From assembly GCA_009801015.1 (NCBI GenBank), contig VHZZ01011717.1:1-34190 (forward strand): a stretch of DNA of 34,190 nt, in the 5' to 3' direction. The notes below the pieces were generated by a model. It had not been told where the DNA came from. It saw nothing but the letters and a program-made list of their open reading frames with translations, and ran no database searches. Every line of letters begins with the position of its first letter. Positions within the stretch are counted from its first letter, which is position 1. Position numbers and translations under genes: made by a program. Below are positions 1-11,130 of the stretch, one piece after another. Origin of the DNA: Silene noctiflora (Eukaryota; Streptophyta; Magnoliopsida; Caryophyllales; Caryophyllaceae).

Positions 1-92
1 CCTCAGCCTCCCTGCGGAGATCGACCCTACTTGCCGCTAGCTTCTGTTAGTTGTACTTAGGTAATTTATTTTTGGTACGAAACGACAGTATC
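1..92 (+). mobile_element. Athila-like (Ty3/gypsy) LTR terminus
   Basis: This stretch resembles the 3' end of Athila/Tat-type gypsy LTRs: a CTCCCTGCGGA-like block, a GACCCTACTTGCCGCTA block, then GGTACGAAACGACAG and a final TATCA ending in CA at 92. It is followed directly by gag sequence of another gypsy element and not by a primer-binding site. This is therefore most simply the outer end of a 3' LTR (or solo LTR) of a plus-oriented element that inserted into that gag. The rest lies outside the window. The family is assigned from remembered LTR ends. Confidence 0.5.
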
Positions 93-291
93 AGAAGCCA
101 GTTTCCACGAGAGTCTTGAAGCGATTCCAATCACGGAAGGGGTCTTGAGTAGCGGTAGGAACGGTTATAGTCCACCACCTATCGGCTTCCTTCACAAGAA
201 AATGAGAGACTAGCTTCACCTTGTCCTTGTCTTGCACTTTATAGAGAGAAAAGTTCTTCTCCATATCACGAAACCACTCCGATAAATCCAT
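93..291 (-). mobile_element. gag fragment of the gypsy element
   Basis: The translated piece contains WFRDMEKNF and a KEADRWWT motif, which match the retrotransposon gag family (capsid region with the A.RWW signature). It belongs to the capsid-coding 5' part of the element and stops at the Athila-like LTR boundary at 92/93. Confidence 0.75.
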
Positions 292-654
292 TGGATCAAC
301 TTCTCCTCCATAGGTCCTAGAATTGTTTCTTGCAAGTTGGCTTGCAATCCAAGCAAAGCTTCCTAGTCATTTTCCTCCTTGTTGAGCGGGTAGAACGGGG
401 TTAGCAATAACATTGGCATTAACACCTTGTTGATTTTGAATGATTTGGGCAAGAGCTAGCATGATGGTTTTCTCCACATTGGATGGTCACACCATCTACT
501 CAAGGCACAAAATCAAACAAGTTAGCACCTACCAAATAGCATAAATAAGTAAACTACCAACTTCGGTCCTTAATTCTACCCATCTCTCATTCATTATTCA
601 AGGTCAAGTTCTCATTTAAGTTTGGGGTACACGTGTGTGCGTCGGGAGCACTAA

Positions 655-667
655 GGCTTTGATACCA
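655..667 (-). other. Primer-binding site of the gypsy element
   Basis: The minus strand reads TGGTATCAAAGCC, the usual complement of the plant initiator-methionine tRNA 3' end in retroelements. It lies just inside the LTR and fixes element orientation. Confidence 0.8.
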
Positions 668-671
668 ACTA

Positions 672-2964
672 TGACACCCCGCGTCATAGCGAAAGATATA
701 ACTAATAAATTTGCAAAGGAAAAGCATGAAATTTTTAAAACTTTTTAAGGTTTAACACGAGGTATCACTAATCATAAATAAACAAGTGCGAGAGAGTAAA
801 CTTAGGTTAATACAAACCAAGTCTAGCAAATAAGGGGAAAAGATATCCCAAGAATAACACGTTTTTAAAAGGTGAGTCTAAGCGTAATAATAAGCAAAAT
901 TGAGCGGTCACGGTACTTGCTAGCTCACACATTTCTTCACCCCATAAATGCACCAAATGATACCTGTCATTCATGTAAACATGAAGGCCACGGTCAGTGG
1001 GGAGTAACTCAAGGTTCTGCCAGCCACATTTAGTCAAAATGAACATAAATAGAAACTCATATAAGCAAGTATATTAAATGTGACATAAACAACTTGATTA
1101 ACAAAGAACATGAGATCATACGTAATAAATGAGATAGAAACGATAGTAATTCAAATCAAATAATGATAAGCAAAGAACGAGAATGGAATCAATGAGAATT
1201 AGCATGTGCAAACATTCAGGTCACATATCATATCCTTACTACTCTAGACTCAAATTCCTCTTAGTAGGACTGACAGTCCTAGTCTAAACCTGGCCAGACT
1301 CTCTAGAGAAAATGTCTCCCGAATGACATGCGATAAACGATCGCACCCAAGACTCGATCAACAAACGAAAGTCAAGTATCCCACACTAGGCAAACGACCT
1401 TAGAAGGCATAAATGATAAGAGTGAACCCACATTAGACAAAAGACCTAAGTGGGGCGTAAAGGAAATATACGCATGAATTAGCAACATGACAAACTCACC
1501 AAGATTAATATCAAGTAACACTCCTACTTGAACACGATATTAAATGCAAAATGGGCAATGTATAACTCATACGTGATTATGATACAATATTTCATGTGAA
1601 TAAAACGTTTTCAAACCATAAAATTTCCATTAAATAAGCATGTGAGAAAAAGGGAGAAAATACGATCATGGGCTCCCAGCCGGGTGAGTCACCGGCGGCC
1701 GGCCCACCGACAGAGCACCAGCCTACCAACAAAATGGGGAAAAAAAACATCAGAAACCTCACAGCCGGCCAGGGCACCAGCGGCCGGTCCTCCGGCTGGG
1801 AGAACACCCAAACCACAAATTTCACAAAAATGTTAAAGGGACTTCCCTTCTGGCCCACCGGCTGGGACAACACGTACACTAAATTTCCACAAAAACTTTC
1901 AACAACTTACAGGGACCTCCCAGCCGGCCAAGGCACTGGCGGCCGGTCTACCGGCTGGGCACTACTGTACACGAATATTCAACACAAACTCATACAATTC
2001 ATTATGAACATGTAGTCAACAAGTAATTCCACATGTATACTCGAGATGGGGCATATACTTGAGACGGAAATCAATAGTTTACATACTGCAACAACCAACT
2101 TTACCCAATTAACCTAAAATCAAACAATTCCAAACCAACAACCTCAAGACATAACCAAATACGATTTTCAAGCATGAACCATTCTACTCATAAAACAAAG
2201 CATGTGAATTCATACAAGAATTGTTCAACAAACATAAATGGAACCATTTTTTGAACAAACAACCAAGAAATATAACATGATGTAAACTTATCAACTTTAA
2301 TCACATAAAGACTAAATCTTTCACATTAAAAAAATTATAATTTGACATAAATGTCGAGTAACCTATCACCGTTAACTTCTTAGCACTTCACTCGTCCAAA
2401 GTATCGTCAATCTCGAACGAGTCTTCTTTCGGGTTGTCCAAATTGCTTCCTGTAAACACAGTACAATCAAAAGGATCAATTTTGGCAAACCCTTGAAAGA
2501 CGGAATTTTAGAAAAGTCGAGAAAGAACAAGACATTATTACTTGGAAAGATGGAGAACGAGAAAAGGGGAAGAATGGTACAAGAATGAACGAATTTGATT
2601 GAGAATTGAGTGAGATTTAAAGGTTTTAGTTCTATAAAGAGGATGGTTTCAATGGTGGTTTCTTTGGAGAGAAATTTCAGAAATTGAAGGGAGGAAGATG
2701 AAGATAGAATGAGGGTTTGTGTAGAGGAAATGATATTAAGTAGGCCAAATAACATGCTTAGGCCCAAAACGCCTCATTTTGAGTCGAGTTTTGCTAAAAA
2801 TACGTCTCAAGACTACTATACACTTAAGACGGACATTATTCATATTTATAAATATTATACCTCTAAGATTATATTTTTACAAAAATACGTTTTAAAATAT
2901 GATTAGCCTTAATTAAAATATTAAAATTTCTTAGGACTACAAACTAAAAATCGCGGGTGTTACA
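672..2964 (-). repeat. 5' LTR of the gypsy element (2293 bp)
   Basis: In element sense the LTR begins TGTAACACCCGCG at 2964 and ends CGCGGGGTGTCA at 672. This gives a TG...CA unit with matching inverted ends, and the primer-binding site follows four bases inside. It is long for a plant gypsy LTR and carries a GC-rich tandem block in its middle. Small open frames inside it look like chance. Bases 2965-2969 (TAATG) would be one half of a 5 bp target duplication if the element is complete outside the window. Confidence 0.8.
1671..1965. repeat. GC-rich palindromic tandem block inside the LTR
   Basis: Three to four diverged units spaced roughly 75-85 bp each centre on CAGCCGG...GCGGCCGG...CCGGCTG, which is self-complementary. 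They stand out sharply from the AT-rich LTR around them. The block may regulate the LTR or simply expand by slippage or recombination; function is unknown. Confidence 0.75.
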
Positions 2965-3499
2965 TAATGTCATCGACATATATTTGCACAAGCAACAGTT
3001 CCTCATACTGTGACTTGATAAACAATGTTTTATCAACCGAACCACGTAAAAAACCGTTTTCTAACAGAAAATTTGAAAGCCTATCATACCAGGCTCTGGA
3101 AGCTTGTTTTAAACCATAAAGTGCTTTATCAATTTTGATAACGTGGTTAGGGAACTCATTGTTTATAAAGCCCGGAGGTTGTTCGACAAAAACTTCTTCC
3201 TCAAGGTAGCCATTTAGGAAAGAGGTTTTAACATCCATTTAAAAAAGTTTTATGGCAAGGTGAGATGCAAAAGCTATGAGCATTCGTATGACCTAAAGCC
3301 TAGCTACCGGTGCAAAGGTTTCGTCATAGTTAATTCTTTTTTGTTGATTAAACCCTTGCACCACTAGTCTAGCTTTATTCCTTACGATTTCTCCAGCATC
3401 ATCATGCTTATTGCGAAAGACCCATCTCGTACCAATTACAGTACATTGAGATGGCTTAGGGACAATATTCCATACCTTGTTCCTTTCGAACTGCTCCAA
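2965..3499 (-). mobile_element. Copia reverse transcriptase region (broken)
   Basis: Typical Copia RT blocks are visible: TRWVFRNKHDDAGEIVRNKAR, DETFAPVARL, MDVKTSFLNGYLEEEV, EQPPGF, ALYGLKQASRAWYDRL and the catalytic YVDD at the very left edge. The gypsy insertion lies within a few bases after YVDD. The piece is decayed. Confidence 0.85.
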
Positions 3500-3783
3500 T
3501 TCTTCCTGTGTGGCTGTTACCTAGTATTCACTAGTTAAAGCTATTGTGATATGGTCGGGTTCTATTTGTGATATGAATGCGCCAAAGGCACGGAATTTTT
3601 AGAGCGAGGATCTGGTCTTAATTCTAGAAGTTAGGTCACTGGTTAGGTTTGATAGAGGATGTGAAATTTGGTGTTTCAATTTCTTAGGAGCAAGGATGAT
3701 TGAGGAGTCATTTTGTTCCGATGTCACAGAGGATGTCACTGTTGCATCAGGGTTGTTTGGTGGGGATGATTGTGGTTCATTTT

Positions 3784-4621
3784 CTATTTGAGTGGACTGT
3801 TCTCCGTCATCCACATTCCCCTTGGATGAGCTGCCATCTTCATTAGATGGAGGAGGATTAGTTCCCCTGAATTTTGGCCATCATCTTCAAGCAACAGTGG
3901 CTCCAATTGTTGCTCTGCCTCTTTCGCCTCGTGATCCATATCATGTTGTATTATTCCAATTTCAAAGTCATCATCTTCATTGTCAACCTGTGTATGTGAA
4001 ACAAAGAGACTAGATTCGTCAAATATTACCTGAGCGCTTTCCTCCATTTTCATGGTTTTCTTGTTATACACTTTGTGTGCTTTACTATGATCGGAATAAC
4101 CAACAAAAACTCCTTCATCACTATGAGCATCAAATTTGCCTAGATTATCTTTAATGTGAGATATTGGGTTTTCTTCCTCGTAGTAATTCATAAGGTGTTT
4201 TCTCAATGATTTTTCTAATCATGACACGATTATAGATATATCAAGATATGTTAACGGCTTCGGCCCAAAAGTTCCTTGGTACTTTGGATCTAATGAGCAT
4301 GTTCCTAGCCATATTTTCAATAGTTCGGTTCATTCGTTCCAAAACCCCATTTTGTTCTGGGGTTCTTGAGACCGAAAAATTGTGGCTGACACCATTTTCC
4401 TTACAATAAGCTTCAAATGACAAATTCTCTAATTCGGTTCCATGGTCGGATCTTAAAGAGACAAGTCTATAACCAAATTTGTTTTGGACCTTTTTGACCC
4501 AAATTAAAAATTTATCAAAGGCTTGATCATTAGAACTTAAGAAAAGAAGCCAAATAAATCTAGCAAAATCATCTACAATGACACAAATCTGGCGACTTCC
4601 ACCTCTACTAACAATACACAT
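3784..4621 (-). mobile_element. Copia integrase core and C-terminal region (broken)
   Basis: The core shows VDDFARFIW, SDHGTE and HNFSVSRTPEQNGVLERMN, the standard Copia integrase catalytic-domain motifs, followed by GYSDHSKAHKVYNKKT from the C-terminal domain. Beyond it, to about 3599, is the linker region toward reverse transcriptase. The copy is decayed. Confidence 0.85.
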
Positions 4622-4639
4622 GGGTCCACATAGGTCTAT

Positions 4640-5230
4640 GTGAATGAGTTCAAGAGGTAAGCAGGTAGTAACAATATTTTTGGATTTAAAGGAGCATTTT
4701 ACTTGTTTACCTTTAACACAATCATCACAAAGTGATTTGAACTCAAATTTGATGCTAGGAATGTCATCTACTAGGTCAAGTCTCTTGAGAGTATTAAGTG
4801 TTTAGCATTAACATGACCATGTCTCTTATGCCAAAGCCAAGGATCATTCTTTTGAACACTCATGCATGATAATGTTTGCCCGACAAGGAGAATAAGTTAG
4901 TCATATAAACATCTTTGACACGTTTACCTTCAAAAATGAGCTTCTAGTTTTTCCATCAATTATTCTACATTCACTAGCATGAAATTCAATAATGTTGCCA
5001 CGATCACATAATTGCAAAATGCTCAAGAGATTGAGTTTCAAACCTTTGACAAGCAACACTTTGTCGACACATAGTGACTTTGACATACCAATGATTTTAC
5101 CTCGTTTGTTTTCACCAAAAGTCACTATGCCACAATCGTAGGCTTATAGTGAGAGGACTTGGCTTTCATCTCCCGTCATGTGACGAGAGCATCCACTATC
5201 TAAGTATCAATTGTTGTTTCCCCTCACTAA
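4640..5230 (-). mobile_element. Copia protease and GAG-pre-integrase zone (broken)
   Basis: Near 5155-5205 the minus strand encodes a DSGCSRHMTGD-type segment, the aspartic-protease active-site motif of Copia elements. Near 4901-5125 are LNLLSILQLCDRG and SECRIIDG blocks. The zinc-binding pre-integrase stretch follows toward 4640. The order fits the flanking gag and integrase. Confidence 0.7.
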
Positions 5231-5243
5231 CGCCTATAAAAGA

Positions 5244-7275
5244 TCAAACATTTAGTTTAGGAACCCAAATGAATTTTGGTTCCTTCTTGACAAAAACTTT
5301 CTTGACCTCTGCTTTAACACTTTCCTTCTTAATCCAAACTTGTTTAGTCACTTTAGTGTTCTTTTTTAGGTCAAGGACTCTTTTTTCACATCCATTAAAC
5401 TCGTGTTCAGTTTTACCACAATAGTTACAAATGATATATTCAGGAAGGCCAGCATACTTTCTCCTTCGAAAATTAGTTTTAATTTGCTTGGGTCCTGGTT
5501 TCGAATGCAACAGTGGGTGACCAAGTCCAACATTCTTTTCAAGCCTTTCGTATTCTTGTGATTGTTGTAACAGAAATTCTAAAACTTTCTGGCTTCCTTC
5601 CCATTTGAGATAGAATGTCTTAGCCTCATGTAACTCTTTGGTCAATGTTTCTATTTTAGCAAGATAATCAAGATTCAATCGTCCTACTTTGTCAAAGGCT
5701 TGTTTAACATGATTTGCCTCGTCACTTAGCAACAAGGCAATTTGCTCAAGTCGTTTGTTGTCGAGTTGACATGAGCTGAGGTCAGCTAACAAGGAGTCAC
5801 GTTCTTTAGTTAATGAGGACACACATTTTGTGAGAGACTCGATTTCTTCACTAGACTTAGATGTCACAGTAGAAGTATCTGTAACATGAGTTTGTTTAGC
5901 CTTTTTTACTAGAAACAAATTTTTTTTCTAAGAGTTCTGATTTCTTTCTCAAGACACATGGATGGGCTTGGTTTATCAACCTCATTTAGGCACTCTTTAA
6001 GATTTACGTTGTCCTCAGAAATATCCTTAATTTTATCTTGCATTGCATCTAATTTATTGCTTTGGACACGACATTTATCAATAAATTTGTCTAAAAGAAG
6101 ACAAACTTTGTCTTTGGAGAAAGATCGAACCTTTTTCTTGAGCTTATTTACCTCATTGTCAGAATCTGAATCTAAGTCCAGAGGGTAAGCCATAAGACAT
6201 TTGAGACTTTCTTTCTTTGATGACTTTGAAGCACTTTTTGAAGAACTAGACGAGATGCACAATTTGGCATCTAATTCTTCCTCAAAGACCTCGTCCTCTT
6301 CGGAATCAGACATGCCCCAAATGGTTGTCATTACTTTGTTTTTGTAATCTCTTTTAGCAAAGTCATGTTTTTCCTTAGATTTTATGTCGTTCCATTGTAG
6401 GCATTCCTTAAATTGATGACTTATATCACCACACTTAAAGCAACCAATGGTGGAACTCGATATTTTCTTAGGAAAACGACGTTTGCTAGTATTGTTGCTA
6501 AATCTTTGAGAGTTTCGACCATTTATCATGCCAACAATGTTTTTAGTGAACATTGCAAACTCGTCATATCCATCCTCCGCATCACTTGAGAGAGCATTGA
6601 GATCAAGTCCTTTCACTTTTGAGCTTTCACCCTAGCGCTTTATGAGAGTTAACTCATGAGCCATGAGTGAGCCCATTAGCTCATTTAGGGGTAGCTTAGA
6701 TAGGTCCTTTACTTCCTCAATAGCCGTAACCTTCGGTTGCCATTTTTCAGTGAGGCTATGAAGGATCTTACGTACTAGGTCCTCGGGTTCAAAAACCCTA
6801 CCTAGGCATTTGAGGTCATTGACAATACTAGAGAAACGAGAAGACATATTGTTTATGGACTCATCTCTTAGCTTGTCATGTTGAACATTTAATATTGTTG
6901 CATGAGAAGATCGACAAGATATTTTTTAACATGTGACGTTCCCTCATAAGCAAGGCTTAGGGTGTCCCAAATTTCTTTACCCGAGGTTCATCCGAAGATC
7001 TGGTTAATCTCTTGTTCACCAATGTCATATTGAATAATGGACATGGCTTTAGGGTTCTTTTCGACCTTTCTATAGTTGGCTTCGACATATTTGTCCTCGG
7101 TTTTTGGGTTACTAGTGCCATTAGCATAAGTGACCGTGATAGCAAGTGGATCATTTTGAATGATCAACCAACATTCGTAGTCCGCACCTATGACATAGTG
7201 CTCCATGTGATGTTTCCACCAAGCATAATTTTCTCTCTTAAAGATGGGATACTTAGTTTGATTTGAATCTTCCAT
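5244..7275 (-). mobile_element. Copia long gag with coiled coil and zinc knuckles (broken)
   Basis: The beginning (7275-6632) has the plant UBN2-type gag: FKRENYAWWKHHMEHY, then FSSIVNDLKCLG and EKWQPKVTAIEEVKDL. A CCHC knuckle (CFKCGDISHQFKEC) lies near 6420. A Glu/Lys/Ser-rich coiled-coil stretch follows, and a second knuckle (CNYCGKTEHEFNGC) lies near 5420. A long gag with an extended C-terminal part is a Sirevirus trait. The sequence is decayed into several open pieces. Confidence 0.8.
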
Positions 7276-7321
7276 AACTATAGAATCAACTCTTTGGATT
7301 TAACCAGTATCAAGAGTGTGA

Positions 7322-7334
7322 GGCTCTGATACCA
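7322..7334 (-). other. Primer-binding site of the Copia element
   Basis: The minus strand reads TGGTATCAGAGCC, complementary to the initiator-methionine tRNA 3' end, two bases inside the LTR end at 7337. The surrounding spacing and sequence match Copia elements. Confidence 0.85.
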
Positions 7335-7336
7335 AT

Positions 7337-8701
7337 TGAAGAGTTATGAACGATAGACACCTAAGAGGGGGAGGGGGTGAATTAGGTATACCTTTTAAAA
7401 ATTTATTCTCAACTTGGTTAATTGACAACACAAATAAAGAATCTTGAAGTACAAAACTTGAGATAATTAATGGATACTAAGTTTAAAAGAAGGTACAACA
7501 AGTCTATATAACACTATAGATGACTGTGACACAGAAATAATAGTAATACTCAATGAGAAAGAGCAAAGCAAGAGAATGTAAAAGTAAATGAGCAAACAAA
7601 CGATGTTTAAAAAATTGGTTCAGCCTCTACTCAGAGGCCTACATCCAACCGTTATTTTATTGCTTGTTTAGGAATTTAATCAAACAACTAAACTCTTACA
7701 ATGAAAATAACTCGCCAATCTACTCCGATTGCACTCAAACTTAAAGCTACTCCGCTTCAAGAGTTTATATGTTCTATCTCACAGGTTTACAGAGTCTTTG
7801 AATCTCAAGGGTTCACTTAATGAACATGGAGATCACGTTTAAGTCTTAAACACGGGAATCTTGGAACAAACTCATTATGTCACAGTGGAGCGAACAGATA
7901 CTTGGAGGTTTACAGCTTTGAAAACGAATGAAGACTTAAAACTGAAAAACGTTTTGCAAATATTTGAAAGATAAGGCTTTTAAATGCACAAATGATTTGC
8001 AAGATTTCTCAATTAATGTTTTGGAAAGTCTTGGGTAATAAATGATGCAAAGTCTCCTTATTTATAGAGAAAGTAATCAAGGAGTACACCTTAGGTTAAT
8101 TGAATCCTTTAATAAATAAGTAGTCTTTGAGTGATGGTAAGTGTTAGGGGTTGCTTGATCACACAAAACTTTAGTTCTTTTTTCAGAAAACTAAGTCCCA
8201 AACACTCAACATGTGACACTTTACCAAAATGGCAAAAAACATTTTTAACTATAATCTTTTGACAACTTCAATCTTCCATTTTGGTAAAAGGTAAGATGCA
8301 CAAATCTAGAAGTTTTGACTTGAGAGACTTGTGATCTAATTTTTCAGATTTATTTTCCAAACTTTTGTATTTCAAATTTTAAACGTTTGAGAATATAAAA
8401 ATTGTAAAGATTTGAACACTTAAACTTTTCATTTAAATATCCTTCATACGCTAGTACCAGAAACCAAAGTACAGAGCACCGTTGCATGGTTTTGCTACCA
8501 CTTGACAACATGAGAATATTACACTTACTCATTTACAACATTCAACTAAGGTTAGGGGATTTCTTTGTCTTGACTTTATCTTGATCATTTTGAGCCTTCT
8601 TCGAAGTCCTTTGATTTCTTCTAACACTAAGCATTTGTAACTAAGAACAAACAATCAAATAACAATGAAATTTGGCATCATCAACCAAGTGTATTCTAAC
8701 A
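7337..8701 (-). repeat. 5' LTR of the Copia element (1365 bp)
   Basis: In element sense it starts TGTTAGAATACACTTGG at 8701 and ends AACTCTTCA at 7337, with a G-rich stretch (CCCCCTCCCCCTC on the minus strand) close to its 3' end. The TG...CA ends and adjacent primer-binding site define it. Outside it, from 8702, the DNA is satellite repeat, so 8701/8702 is the insertion border. Confidence 0.8.
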
Positions 8702-9760
8702 TACGGACATTTTTGTTCCAGGACCTTAGAATCCCAAAAAACGTGTATTATACACTTTAATTTGAGTCGTTCGAGAGGCCGTTCCGGGTCGTGTTTCTTT
8801 TTCTCCTAGTTTTCGATCACGTGTCCGGGGTCGCTTCAAGAGTTACATTATTCATTTTCATCTCCAAATAAATAGTATTAAACCATTTTTAACGAGTATC
8901 TGATTTCCGTCTCTCACTTAATTATCTCACACCCGACAACCTCAAATTTCATTTGTTATTCCTTAAAATTTGTGAGCCGCTTTCTCTCACCCAAGAAACT
9001 GTCTGTGCGATTTACAGAAATTTTGGTTCTGGGACCCTGGAATTCCGATAACCGTGTATTCATACTTCAATATACAGTTCAATTTGAGCCGTTTGGGAGG
9101 CCGTATCGAATCGTGTTTCTTTTTTCTCCCTGTTTTTCTACCACGTTTCCGGGGTCGTTTCAGCAGATACCCAATTAAATTTCAGCCCCAAATAACAAGT
9201 ATTAAACAATTTTTTTAACAAGAATCTGATTTCCGCCCGAGACTTGTTTATCGCACAGTAGGAGCCTCAAATGTCAACTATTCTTTCACAAATTTGTGAG
9301 GTCGCTTAGTCTGACTCGAGAAACCGTTCTTGTGATTTACCGACGTTTTTATTCTGAGACCCTGAAATTCCGGAAATCATGTAATATTTACACTTCGATA
9401 ACTACACTTCAATTTGATCCGTTCGTGAGGCCGTACCAGGTCGTGCTTCTTTTTCTCTCGTTTATCCTACCACATGTCAAGGGTCGCTTCAGGAGTTAAC
9501 CTATTCGATTTCAGCCTTAAATAACTAGTATTAAAATATTTTTAACGAGTGTCCGATTTCCGCCCAAGCCTGGTTTATCGCACACCGGCAGCCTCAAATG
9601 TCCTATATTGCTCCTCAAATTTTGTGAGACCGCTTTGTCTGACCCGAGAAATCATCAGTGTGATTTACATACATTTTTGTTCGAGGACCTTAGAATCCCG
9701 AAAAACGTGTATTATACACGTCAATTTGAGCCATTCGAGAAGACGTTCCGAGTTGTGTTT
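8702..9760. repeat. ~320 bp tandem satellite, about 3.3 copies
   Basis: An anchor of the form GACC-TTAGAAT-CC (with variants) recurs near 8720, 9031, 9356 and 9683, giving periods of about 311, 325 and 327 bp. Each unit also holds an AATTTGAGCCGTTCGAGAGG-like block, CGTGTTTCTTTTTCTCC, GGGGTCGCTTCAG, TTTTTAACGAGT and a TTTGTGAG-CCGCTT block. Copies differ by many point changes, so homogenisation is not recent here. The array is cut on the left by the Copia LTR and on the right it changes abruptly into a different satellite near 9760. Short open frames inside are not genes. Confidence 0.85.
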
Positions 9761-10790
9761 GACATTGTGCTTATGGTGAGTAAATGCAATATTGGGAGGG
9801 TTTTCCAATAGAATTAAGCCGGGAATGGTCTAGACTTAAAGATAAGTTTTTGGCGTTATGCCTATGCTGAGTCAATGTAATTTGGGGAGGGTTTTCCAAC
9901 GGAGGTTGCCTAAATTGGTCATAAATTTTTAACGAGCGACATTGAGTTGACATGCTCAAGGTCCAACTTGATTTATAGTCTAGAATAACGGTCTAGGCTT
10001 CAAGATAAGCTTTTGGCGTTGTGCTTATAGTGAGTCAATGTAATTCAAGGAGGGTTTTCCAACGGAATTTTACCAAAAACGGATGGAATTTTGACTAAAT
10101 TGGTTATAAATCCTTAACGGGCGACATTGGGCCGACACACCCAACGTGCAACTCAATTTTATAGTCTAGAATAACGGTATATGCTTAAAGATAAGCTTTT
10201 GGCGTTGTGCATATGGTGAGTCAATATAATTTTGGGAGGGTTTTACAACGCAATTTTGCCTAAAAAGGCTGGAATTTTATCTAAATCGGTCATAAATTCT
10301 TAAGGGTTGACATTGAATCGACAGCCGAGTGTCAAAATCGAAAATATAGTCTAGAATAGCGGTATATGCTTATGGATATGCCTTTCACGTGGTGCTTATG
10401 GTGAGCCAATGGAATTTTGGTACAGTTTTCCAACGGAATTTTGCTTAAAACGGATAAAAATTTTCCCATACTGGTCATAAATCCATAACGTGCGACTTGA
10501 GTCAGCACGCCCAATGCCCAACTCGATTATATAGTCTAGAATAATGGTCTAGGCGTGAGGATTAGCTTATGGCGTTGTGTTTATGGCGAGTTAATGAAAT
10601 TTTGGGAGAGTTTTGCAACGGAATTTTGCCTAAAATGATTGGAATTTTATCTAAATTTATCATAAAGTCTTAACAGGCGACATTAAGTTGGTACGCCCAG
10701 TGTCAAATTCGATTATGTAATCTAGAATACCGGCCTAGGCTTAAAGATAAGCTTTTGGCGTTGTGCTAGCTTATGGTGAGTCAATGCAAT
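9761..10790. repeat. ~185 bp tandem satellite, about six copies
   Basis: The phrase TTATGGTGAGTCAATG-AATTTTGGGAGGGTTTTCCAACGGAATTTTGCC (quoted as a gapped consensus) recurs with its GAG at 9778, 9869, 10032, 10218, 10403, 10588 and 10778. Later spacings are 186, 185, 185 and 190 bp; the first two are shortened to 91 and 163. Other unit blocks are TAGTCTAGAATAACGGTCTAGG, GATAAGCTTTTGGCGTTGTG and AACGGGCGACATT. The array ends near 10790. Confidence 0.88.
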
Positions 10791-10798
10791 TCAACTAC

Positions 10799-10966
10799 AC
10801 TCCATTTCAAATCACCCCAATTTAAAACAATTGGGAAGAGGGAAATGGAATTTAAATCCATAAGGGAGCGTGGGTATGGGATTCCACGGGATTGGGGTGG
10901 AGTTAAAATCCATTATATATACTCCGTATCTAACTCCATTCCAAATCACCCCAATTAAAAACAATG
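10799..10966. repeat. Short direct-repeat pair around a G-rich spacer
   Basis: An ACTCCAT-T-CAAATCACCCCAATT block occurs at 10799-10831 and again at 10933-10966, and an inverted version (GGATTGGGGTGGAGTT) lies between them near 10890. This may be a degraded miniature transposon that ended the satellite array. I cannot assign a family. Confidence 0.5.
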
Positions 10967-11000
10967 TCCATCTTTGATTTGATTCAATAAGTATTTTTCT

Positions 11001-11052
11001 AATTAACTTCTTAATTTGTTAGTTTAAATTAACTTCTTAATCTGTTGGTTTA
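11001..11052. repeat. 26 bp tandem repeat, two copies
   Basis: Two adjacent 26 bp units start AATTAACTTCTTAAT at 11001 and 11027 and differ at two positions. This is simple slippage-type duplication in AT-rich DNA. Confidence 0.8.
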
Positions 11053-11130
11053 CTTCTTAAACAAGTTGATTTGATACACACCCACATGAGACTGAAAAAG
11101 TGAAAGGCCTACAAAATTAAGTAAGCAGAC

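Larger units (their letters stand above)
93..2964 (-). mobile_element. Ty3/gypsy retrotransposon, 5' part (fossil)
   Basis: Read on the minus strand, this is the 5' end of a gypsy element: LTR (2964 to 672), a Met-tRNA-type primer-binding site (667-655), a leader, then gag running to 93, where the Athila-like LTR end interrupts it. The right edge abuts Copia reverse transcriptase sequence, so the element inserted into that older Copia copy. The remainder lies left of the window. The gag type and TGTAACACCC-type LTR start suggest a chromovirus of the Tekay/Del kind (inference). The copy is broken, at least by the interrupting insertion. LTR divergence dating is impossible because only one LTR is visible. 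Confidence 0.8.
2965..8701 (-). mobile_element. Ty1/Copia retrotransposon, Sirevirus-like, 5' two-thirds (fossil)
   Basis: On the minus strand the order is LTR (8701 to 7337), primer-binding site (7334-7322), long gag, protease zone, integrase, then reverse transcriptase, which stops at 2965 where the gypsy element is inserted. Integrase before reverse transcriptase is the Copia order. A long gag with a coiled coil and two zinc knuckles, and a 1.4 kb LTR, point to the SIRE/Maximus lineage. The coding region is broken in many places (about ten), so the copy is old and inactive. The 3' part and second LTR lie outside the window. The outer end at 8701 lies inside a ~320 bp satellite unit. Confidence 0.85.

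Noticed and set aside
2372-2767. Minus-strand open frame of 131 codons in the gypsy LTR
   Set aside because: It lies wholly inside an LTR, has a low-complexity Leu/Ser/Phe composition and no recognisable domain.
8972-9811. Several open frames of 60-76 codons in the ~320 bp satellite
   Set aside because: They recur with the repeat period and are not conserved in frame between units.
8702-10790. CRISPR-like array
   Set aside because: Repeat units are contiguous with no unique spacers, and the window is plant nuclear DNA.
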